From Alcanivorax sp. UBA4485 (GTDB lineage Bacteria; Pseudomonadota; Gammaproteobacteria; Pseudomonadales; Alcanivoracaceae): a stretch of DNA of 11,292 nt. The translations under genes were made by a program, and so were the position numbers. Position 1 is the stretch's first letter, and each line of letters opens with the position of its first letter. Shown piece after piece: positions 6,600 through 11,292 of the stretch. The notes under the pieces are model-generated. The model made no database searches and was not told the DNA's origin. It saw only the letters and a program-made list of their open reading frames with translations. The stretch is taken from the NCBI GenBank assembly GCA_002389055.1, contig DGNT01000077.1, positions 1-11,292 on the forward strand. Direction: 5' to 3'.

Positions 6600-8081
6600 T
6601 CAGCCGGCGCCCAGCGGCCAACCAAAGCCGATCCACACGCCGAGAAGCACCGACCAGCTGGCCAGCAGCGCCAGGCTGTACGGCAGCATCAGCGCGACCA
6701 GCGTGCCGATGCCGGTGTCGCTCCGGTAGCGCCGGGCGAAGCCCAGCACCAGGGCGAAGTAGGGCATCAGCGGCGTGATGATGTTGGTGCTGGAATCGCC
6801 CACCCGGTAGGCGGCCTGGGTGGCTTCCGGGTCGATGCCCACCAGCATCAGCATGGGCACGAACACCGGCGCCAGGATGCCCCACTTGGCCGAGGCGCTG
6901 CCGATCATCAGGTTGATCAGCGCCACCAGCCCCACGAACAACAGCAGCAGCGCCACGGTCGGCAGATTCAGATCACCCAGCCAGGCGGCGCCCTTGATGG
7001 CCAGCACCAGCCCCAGCTGGCTGTAGCTGAACCAGGCCACGAACTGGGCGGCGAAGAACATCAGCACCAGGTAGCCGGACATGGAGCTCATGGTGGTTTC
7101 CATCGCCTCGATGATGCCGCCGGCGGAGCGGAAACGGCCGCTTACCCGCCCGTAGACGGCGCCGCACAACCCGGCCAGCAGGGCGATCAGCACCACCAGC
7201 GACGACATGAACGGCGATTGCAGCAGGCCGCCGTCCTCGCCGCGCAGCGGCGCGTCCGCCGGCGCCACCAGCAGCACCACCGCGATCACGCCCAGCGCCA
7301 GCACCGCCAGGGTCCAGCCCAGGGCGCGGCGGTCCATGTGCGGCGCCAGGTCCTGGTCGGTGTTGTCGGCGGGGCGGTCGGCCACGCGCGGCTCGGTGAT
7401 GCGCACCGTGACCAGCGACACCACGGCGGTCACCAGCACCGTGGAGACCATGATGAACCAGTAGTTGCCCGCCGCCGACACCACGCGCCCGGGCTCGACG
7501 ATCGCCGCCGCCTCGGTGGACAGCCCGGCAAGCACCGCGTCCACCGGGCCGAGCAGCAGGTTGGCGCTGTAGCCGCCGGACACCGCCGCGAACGCGGTCG
7601 CGATACCGGCCAGCGGCGAGCGTCCGGCCAGCTGGAACAGGAAACCGGCGAGCGGAATCAGCACCACATAGCCGGCGTCGAACGCCAGGCTCGACATCAC
7701 CCCGGCGAACGCCACCGTCACCACCAGCGTGCGGTGCGAGGCGCGCCGCACCAGCGCCGCCAGGCTGGCGCCCAGCAGGCCGGAATGCTCCGCGATACCC
7801 AGCCCCAGCATCGCCACCAGCACCACGCCCAAGGGCGCGAAACCGGTGAAGTTGGTGACCATATTGCTGAACAAATACTGAAGACCGTCGCCATCGAGCA
7901 GCGAGCGCACCGCGATGCTGCGGTCTTCCAGTGGGTGGCTGGCGGTCAGGCCGGCGGCCGCCAGCAGCGCGCTCAGCGGCAGCATCAGCAGGCACAGCCA
8001 GACGAACAGCAGGGTGGGGTGCGGCAGGCGGTTGCCGGCGCGTTCCAGGCGGGCCAGCCAGCCCGAGGACGGTTCAGCCAT
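6600..8081 (-). CDS. AbgT-family transporter
   Basis: This 493-residue polytopic inner-membrane protein belongs to the AbgT family (E. coli AbgT, p-aminobenzoyl-glutamate uptake; gonococcal MtrF, antimetabolite export). The N-terminus WLARLERAGNRLPHPTLLFVW is characteristic. The C-terminal motif GSASAKW (394-400) is followed by P418, R426, D429 and P437. These keep the spacing of MtrF W420, P438, R446, D449 and P457, and S397 matches MtrF S417. D181 in GPVDAVLAG may match MtrF D193. Around ten or more hydrophobic segments are seen. The start at 8081 has TAAGGAG 7 bases upstream, and its TAA is the stop of the cyclase gene, implying one operon and coupled translation. Direction and substrate cannot be fixed, so abgT is not assigned. 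Confidence 0.92.
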   Translation of the reverse strand: MAEPSSGWLARLERAGNRLPHPTLLFVWLCLLMLPLSALLAAAGLTASHPLEDRSIAVRSLLDGDGLQYLFSNMVTNFTGFAPLGVVLVAMLGLGIAEHSGLLGASLAALVRRASHRTLVVTVAFAGVMSSLAFDAGYVVLIPLAGFLFQLAGRSPLAGIATAFAAVSGGYSANLLLGPVDAVLAGLSTEAAAIVEPGRVVSAAGNYWFIMVSTVLVTAVVSLVTVRITEPRVADRPADNTDQDLAPHMDRRALGWTLAVLALGVIAVVLLVAPADAPLRGEDGGLLQSPFMSSLVVLIALLAGLCGAVYGRVSGRFRSAGGIIEAMETTMSSMSGYLVLMFFAAQFVAWFSYSQLGLVLAIKGAAWLGDLNLPTVALLLLFVGLVALINLMIGSASAKWGILAPVFVPMLMLVGIDPEATQAAYRVGDSSTNIITPLMPYFALVLGFARRYRSDTGIGTLVALMLPYSLALLASWSVLLGVWIGFGWPLGAG

Positions 8082-8088
8082 AGCGGTT

Positions 8089-8095
8089 CTCCTTA
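8089..8095 (-). promoter_or_regulatory. Ribosome binding site overlapping the cyclase stop
   Basis: On the minus strand TAAGGAG combines the cyclase stop codon TAA (8095-8093) with the Shine-Dalgarno of the transporter, 7 bases before its ATG. Ribosomes ending on the cyclase would sit on the transporter initiation site. Confidence 0.75.
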
Positions 8096-9631
8096 CAGCC
8101 GTACTTGTTGTTGTATTTTGGCCGCCGCCTTGCCCATAACGTCCAGCACCTTCTCCCGGTCCCGGTCGGCCAGGCTCGCCGAGTCAAGGTGCAGCGCGAA
8201 GCCCTCTGCCTCAAAATCCGTCGCCACTGTCTTCTGTTTCTTGAGGTCCGAGGCGGAGCGGGCCAGAGCCTTCAGTATGCGGTTTTTGTCCACGTTGTGA
8301 ATGCGTTCCAGGTCCATGTGCAGGCCGAACCCGGTGGTGGCGACGCTGACGAACCGTTGCTTGCCGCCGGCGTTGCGTTTCAGCGCCTGGGCCTCGAACA
8401 CCGGAATTGGCCGGCTGAAGCCCTTCGCCGTCACCTCGCCCACGCTGCGGCAGCGCACCCGGTCCTTGATCAGCTCATGGGTGCTTTCCGAGATCAGCAC
8501 CTGCCCCGGTCGGCAGGCGGATTCCAGCCGGCTGGCCAGATTCACATCGGTGCCCAGGATGGTGTAGTCCATGCGGCTGTCGGTGCCGAAGTTGCCCACC
8601 GTCACATAGCCGGTGTTGATGCCGATGCGGATTTCCAGCTTCTGGGTGATGCCCTCGCGCTGCCAGCGCTGGCGCAGAAAGCGCATGTGCTGCTGCATCT
8701 CGATGGCCATGGCAGCGCACCGGTAGGCGTCTTCCTGGGCGCCTTCGCTTTTCGGGTCGCCGAAGAACACCATCACCGCGTCGCCGATGAACTTGTCGAT
8801 GGTGCCGCCGTGGCGCAGGGCGATGCGGGTCATCTCGCTCAGGTAGGTGTTGAGCATGCGGGTCAGGGTATCCAGCGGCAGCTCCTCGGAGATGGCGCTG
8901 AAGCCTTTGATGTCGGAAAAAAACACCGTCAGCCGTTTGCGCCGGGTCTCCAGCTTGGCGTCGCGCTTGCCGGAAAACAGCGAGCCCCAGATCTGCGGCG
9001 GCAGATACTTGGCCAGCTTGCGCGACATCTCCACCGCCTGTTGCTGCTGTTCGCGCACGCGGATTTGCGCCTGGCGCAGGAACTGGGCCTGACGGTTGGC
9101 ATAGAAGGAACTGGCGCCCACGTACAGCCCCAGCCCCACCAGGGACAGCACCGACAGGCTCAACGGCACCGTGGTGGGGGTGGGCGGCACGCCCAGCAGT
9201 AACGAGGCGAGGGCGGCGCCGCCCAGCGTCATCAGCACATTCAGCAGCCAGGGGCGCAGACCGCCGCTGCTCACCGCGTTGGCGTGCACGATGATCAGCA
9301 GCACCAAACTCGGCACCACCGCGAAGTGCAGCAGCGCGCAGGCGACGCCGATGATGGCCGCGTCCAGCTGCATCACCACCGGCGAGAAATGCTCGGGTAA
9401 CAGATCCTTGCGCTGGCCCACCACCACCAGGGTCTGCACCAGTAAGGGGTAGGCCAGCAGGCCCGCCACGCCGAGCAGATAATGGGACGGATAAAGCTGC
9501 AGGGTGACCCCGGCCATAAGAATCGTCGCCGCCACCACGAAGGCCAGCAGGCGGATATAATTGCTCAGCCGGCGCGCGCGCTCCATGGGATCCAGGTAGG
9601 GCTTGCGGGGGCGGTTCTTGGATGTACTCAT
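8093..9631 (-). CDS. Membrane-anchored class III adenylate cyclase with duplicated C-terminal module
   Basis: This 512-residue enzyme probably makes cAMP from ATP at the inner membrane. About six N-terminal membrane segments (residues 26-178, MASE2-like) lead into a charged coiled-coil with KYLPPQ (208-213), as in the transducer element before cyclase domains. The catalytic domain (about 229-415) has metal aspartates D240 (FFSDIKGFS) and D284 (KFIGDAVMVFF). Base-selecting K280 and T357 (DYTILG) favour adenine, and N364 and R368 are the transition-state pair, spaced as in mammalian cyclases. Residues 424-512 form an extra tail with two copies of a 33-residue unit that I do not recognise. The start at 9631 lacks a clear Shine-Dalgarno, and M16 is an alternative. 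It heads the unit with the AbgT-family gene. Confidence 0.9.
   Translation of the reverse strand: MSTSKNRPRKPYLDPMERARRLSNYIRLLAFVVAATILMAGVTLQLYPSHYLLGVAGLLAYPLLVQTLVVVGQRKDLLPEHFSPVVMQLDAAIIGVACALLHFAVVPSLVLLIIVHANAVSSGGLRPWLLNVLMTLGGAALASLLLGVPPTPTTVPLSLSVLSLVGLGLYVGASSFYANRQAQFLRQAQIRVREQQQQAVEMSRKLAKYLPPQIWGSLFSGKRDAKLETRRKRLTVFFSDIKGFSAISEELPLDTLTRMLNTYLSEMTRIALRHGGTIDKFIGDAVMVFFGDPKSEGAQEDAYRCAAMAIEMQQHMRFLRQRWQREGITQKLEIRIGINTGYVTVGNFGTDSRMDYTILGTDVNLASRLESACRPGQVLISESTHELIKDRVRCRSVGEVTAKGFSRPIPVFEAQALKRNAGGKQRFVSVATTGFGLHMDLERIHNVDKNRILKALARSASDLKKQKTVATDFEAEGFALHLDSASLADRDREKVLDVMGKAAAKIQQQVRL
8105..8332 (-). repeat. Internal protein duplication in the cyclase tail
   Basis: Residues 434-466 (8234-8332) and 477-509 (8105-8203) align over 33 positions without gaps. 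Nine are identical, and about eleven more are conservative. Shared features are GF(G/A)LH(M/L)D at the start, then D(K/R).(R/K)(I/V)L, then (S/A)A and a final Q. Each unit reads as a strand followed by an amphipathic helix. An ancient tandem duplication is inferred from this alignment by eye. Confidence 0.65.
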
Positions 9632-9663
9632 GCAGTGCCAATCAGGACATTTGACCGGAGCTT

Positions 9664-9677
9664 ACCCAGTTGTGGGT
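9664..9677. promoter_or_regulatory. Possible operator in the cyclase/nitroreductase divergent region
   Basis: ACCCA (9664-9668) and TGGGT (9673-9677) form a perfect 5-bp inverted repeat around GTTG, 33 bases upstream of the cyclase start. Imperfect symmetry extends outward (CTT on one side, TAAG on the other). It suits a regulator site, but the arms are short. It does not match the CRP consensus half-sites TGTGA and TCACA. Confidence 0.25.
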
Positions 9678-9729
9678 TAAGAAAAAAGACTGATCGCCCG
9701 GCGGCAAGGAAAGCCGGCGCGCTTTGCCG

Positions 9730-9765
9730 TACAATCCACGGCGCGTCACCGTTCGCACACAGGAG
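9730..9765 (+). promoter_or_regulatory. Candidate -10 element and ribosome binding site of the nitroreductase operon
   Basis: TACAAT (9730-9735) matches the -10 consensus at five of six positions, but no good -35 lies 16-18 bases upstream. AGGAG (9761-9765) is 5 bases before the ATG at 9771 and is a clear Shine-Dalgarno. The leader would be about 28 bases. Confidence 0.4.
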
Positions 9766-9770
9766 TTCCG

Positions 9771-10343
9771 ATGGACACACTGACCGCGCTCAACACCCGG
9801 GTTTCCGTGGCCCGACTCACCGAGCCCGGCCCTTCCGCCGACCAGGTCAGGCAATTGCTGGCGGCGGCGATTCGCGCCCCGGATCATGGCATGCTGCGTC
9901 CCTGGCGGTTTCTGGTGCTGGAAGGCGAAGAGCGCGAACGCCTCGGCGACATCATGGAATGGCGCCTGCTGCGCCGGCAGCCGGACGCGGACCAGTGCGC
10001 CCGCGACAACATCCGCAACAAGGCGCTGCGCGCGCCCACCATTATCGTCGCCGTGGCGGACATCACCGAAGGCCACAAGGTGCCCGCCTGGGAACAGGTG
10101 CTGGCGGTGGGCGCGGCGGTGCAGAACATCATGGTGGCCGCCCACGCCCTGGGCATCGGCGCCATGTGGCGCACCGGGGATCTGGCCAACGACGAAACCG
10201 TCAAGGAACGCCTCGGCTTCGCCGACAAGGACCAGGTGGTGGGCTTTGTCTACCTGGGCACCCCCGCCGGGGCCCTGAAGAACCTGCCGGATGAGCAGCC
10301 GGAAACCTTTCTGCGTGAGCTTCCCCGGGGGCGCGATGATTGA
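9771..10343 (+). CDS. ydjA: YdjA-type nitroreductase (FMN-dependent oxidoreductase)
   Basis: This 190-residue protein of the small nitroreductase subfamily closely follows E. coli YdjA (183 residues). The family binds FMN in a dimer and transfers hydride from NAD(P)H; the physiological substrate of YdjA is not known. Landmarks are the N-terminal R.S..RL.EP (10-19), with flavin-phosphate contacts expected from R10 and S12. APDHGMLRPWRF (36-47), GHKVPAWEQ (101-109), GIGAMWRTG (128-136) and VGFVYLGTP (157-165) also fit. AGGAG is 5 bases before the ATG. It is the first gene of an overlapping plus-strand set: its last 8 bases (ATGATTGA) include the start codon of the thioesterase gene. Confidence 0.9.
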   Translation: MDTLTALNTRVSVARLTEPGPSADQVRQLLAAAIRAPDHGMLRPWRFLVLEGEERERLGDIMEWRLLRRQPDADQCARDNIRNKALRAPTIIVAVADITEGHKVPAWEQVLAVGAAVQNIMVAAHALGIGAMWRTGDLANDETVKERLGFADKDQVVGFVYLGTPAGALKNLPDEQPETFLRELPRGRDD

Positions 10344-10806
10344 TCTTGATGCTCTGGCCACTCGCGTGTGCGCGGCGATACCGCTCACCACTCATCTGGA
10401 CTTCCGGTTCACCGCCTTCGACGGCGAACGGCTCACCCTGACCGCGCCGTTGGCGCCCAACCATAACGACAAGGGCACCTTCTTCGCCGGCAGCCAGGCG
10501 GCGTTGCTCACCCTGGCCGGCTGGGCCTGCACCACGCTGATGGCGGATTCCGCGGTGGGTGAGGGCGAGGCCAGCGTCGACGTGGTCGCGGTGGAATCCA
10601 GCCTGCAGTTCCGCGCGCCGCTGCACGGTGACATCGAGATCCGCGCCTGGGCCGACGATGGCGAGAGTGGCCGGTTTCACCAGCGCCTGAAACGGCGTGG
10701 CAAAGCGAGCCTGGGCATTTTGGCCCAGGCGACCGATGCCCAGGGCGTCGTGGTCTGCGAGTATCAGGGTCTTTACCTTGCCAGGACCAATAACAATGAC
10801 ACTTGA
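10336..10806 (+). CDS. YiiD C-terminal-type hot-dog thioesterase
   Basis: This 156-residue protein has the hot-dog fold of the putative thioesterase domain found at the C-terminus of E. coli YiiD (FabY), here as a stand-alone protein. The conserved PLAPNHNDKGTFFAGSQAA (38-56) is the family's central-helix region, followed by LAGWACT (60-66). The C-terminal strands include QFRAPLHGDIEI (91-102). It probably hydrolyses an acyl thioester (CoA or ACP) in the cytoplasm; the acyl group is not known. An in-frame ATG at 10291 would add 15 residues inside ydjA. The start at 10336 is preferred because the domain begins there and gives the tight ATGATTGA overlap. No strong Shine-Dalgarno exists apart from a G-run at 10327-10331. 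Confidence 0.82.
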   Translation: MIDLDALATRVCAAIPLTTHLDFRFTAFDGERLTLTAPLAPNHNDKGTFFAGSQAALLTLAGWACTTLMADSAVGEGEASVDVVAVESSLQFRAPLHGDIEIRAWADDGESGRFHQRLKRRGKASLGILAQATDAQGVVVCEYQGLYLARTNNNDT

Positions 10807-11218
10807 ACACGATGCGGTTTTCTATCTGCTTGCCTACGGCCTCTGGGCCCTGCTGCTGCTTGCCGTGCTGGTGCTCGGCCGCGGGCTGCGCGTCATCAGC
10901 GGCCAGGCCAAGGCCGACCAGTTCCCTCCCTACGCCTACGACCCCGCCAGGCTGCTCGACCGGCTCTCGCGCGCCTACATGAACACCCTGGAAATGCTGC
11001 CGGTGCTGCTGGTGGTGGGCGGCGCCGCGCTGTGGGCCGGCACCGTGGAGCTGGCCGCCTGCGTATTGCCTTGGGTGTTCGCCGCCCGCGTGGCGCAAAG
11101 CCTGGTGCATCTGATCGGCGTGAACCACTGGCTGGTGCAGGCGCGTTTCGCCTTCCTGTTGGCGCAGATCGTGTTGCTCGGCTGGCTTGGCCTGAGTACC
11201 GCCTGCACGCTTGCCTAA
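10796..11218 (+). CDS. MAPEG family membrane protein
   Basis: This 140-residue protein has four membrane segments (about 8-27, 66-82, 84-100 and 116-136), the layout of MAPEG (membrane-associated proteins in eicosanoid and glutathione metabolism). The hallmark RLSRAYMNTLEMLP (56-69) and ARVAQSLVHLIG (97-108) are present. Some bacterial members have glutathione transferase or peroxidase activity, but many are untested. The start at 10796 gives the normal length, with AGGA (10783-10786) 9 bases upstream. An earlier in-frame ATG at 10697 would add 33 non-family residues inside the thioesterase gene. It overlaps that gene by 11 bases, making it the third member of the set. Confidence 0.87.
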   Translation: MTLEHDAVFYLLAYGLWALLLLAVLVLGRGLRVISGQAKADQFPPYAYDPARLLDRLSRAYMNTLEMLPVLLVVGGAALWAGTVELAACVLPWVFAARVAQSLVHLIGVNHWLVQARFAFLLAQIVLLGWLGLSTACTLA

Positions 11219-11239
11219 GCGCCGACCCTCGGGTACCCT
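11211..11239 (+). promoter_or_regulatory. Candidate stable-RNA promoter upstream of tRNA-Ser
   Basis: TTGCCT (11211-11216), overlapping the MAPEG stop codon, and TACCCT (11234-11239) are separated by 17 bases. ACGCGCCCTC follows, a GC-rich discriminator typical of stringently controlled tRNA and rRNA promoters. The -10 is weak by consensus. Transcription would begin near 11246. Confidence 0.45.
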
Positions 11240-11246
11240 ACGCGCC

Positions 11247-11265
11247 CTCTGATGATGACTCAGAG
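11247..11265 (+). other. Small hairpin between the MAPEG gene and tRNA-Ser
   Basis: CTCTGA (11247-11252) pairs with TCAGAG (11260-11265) around a 7-base loop. No U-tract follows directly, so it is a weak terminator candidate. It may instead be part of the 5' leader of the tRNA precursor. Confidence 0.3.
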
Positions 11266-11277
11266 ACAGCCAGTTTT

Positions 11278-11292
11278 GGTGAGGTGTCCGAG
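11278..11292 (+). tRNA. tRNA-Ser, first 15 bases only (cut by window end)
   Basis: GGTGAGGTGTCCGAG is identical to the 5' end of E. coli tRNA-Ser(GGA) as recalled. It covers the acceptor strand GGTGAGG, the linker T and G, and the start of the D arm. The anticodon lies outside the window, so GGA is only the likeliest isoacceptor. The preceding GC-rich discriminator supports a stable-RNA gene. Confidence 0.72.

Noticed and set aside
7218..8300. Plus-strand open frame of 360 codons opposite the AbgT-family gene
   Set aside because: It is H/Q/R-rich with no domain, and the opposite strand carries exact family motifs.
11284..11292. Possible GTG start of a next protein gene
   Set aside because: The same bases match the 5' end of tRNA-Ser, a better explanation than three codons of an unseen gene.

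Overview
This GC-rich window holds ten protein genes, the first bases of a tRNA gene, and short palindromic repeats. It looks like the core chromosome of a gammaproteobacterium. YadG/YadH, the long form of QueF, a YdjA-type nitroreductase and a YiiD-type thioesterase all resemble their enterobacterial or pseudomonad counterparts. The intergenic repeats resemble Pseudomonas-type REP sequences. Alcanivorax or Pseudomonas relatives would fit, but the sequence alone does not fix the genus. I see no phage, transposase, CRISPR or defence genes.

Layout, left to right. (1) 1-174 is non-coding and contains REP-like copy 1. (2) 175-3036, minus strand: a classical type V autotransporter with a signal peptide, five ~50-residue passenger repeats, a PATR-type beta strand and a C-terminal barrel. 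(3) A divergent promoter region at 3037-3211. (4) 3212-6509, plus strand: a histidine-family phosphatase, then yadG-yadH (an ABC-2 exporter with overlapping genes) and queF (queuosine pathway) six bases further on. (5) 6510-6599: a convergent gap filled almost completely by REP-like copy 2. (6) 9631 down to 6600, minus strand: a two-gene unit with a membrane-anchored class III adenylate cyclase followed, with its stop codon inside the next ribosome binding site, by an AbgT-family transporter. (7) A divergent promoter region at 9632-9770. (8) 9771-11218, plus strand: ydjA-like nitroreductase, a hot-dog thioesterase and a MAPEG membrane protein with overlapping ends. (9) A likely stable-RNA promoter, and the first 15 bases of a tRNA-Ser gene cut by the window end.

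How the genes work together. YadG and YadH form one exporter, and QueF is probably translated from the same message without sharing their function. The cyclase and the AbgT transporter are the most suggestive pairing: a signalling enzyme coupled to a transporter. The ydjA, thioesterase and MAPEG set may be a small detoxification or lipid-related cluster, but that is inference. The most unusual item is the cyclase C-terminus, which carries two tandem copies of a 33-residue module that I do not recognise.
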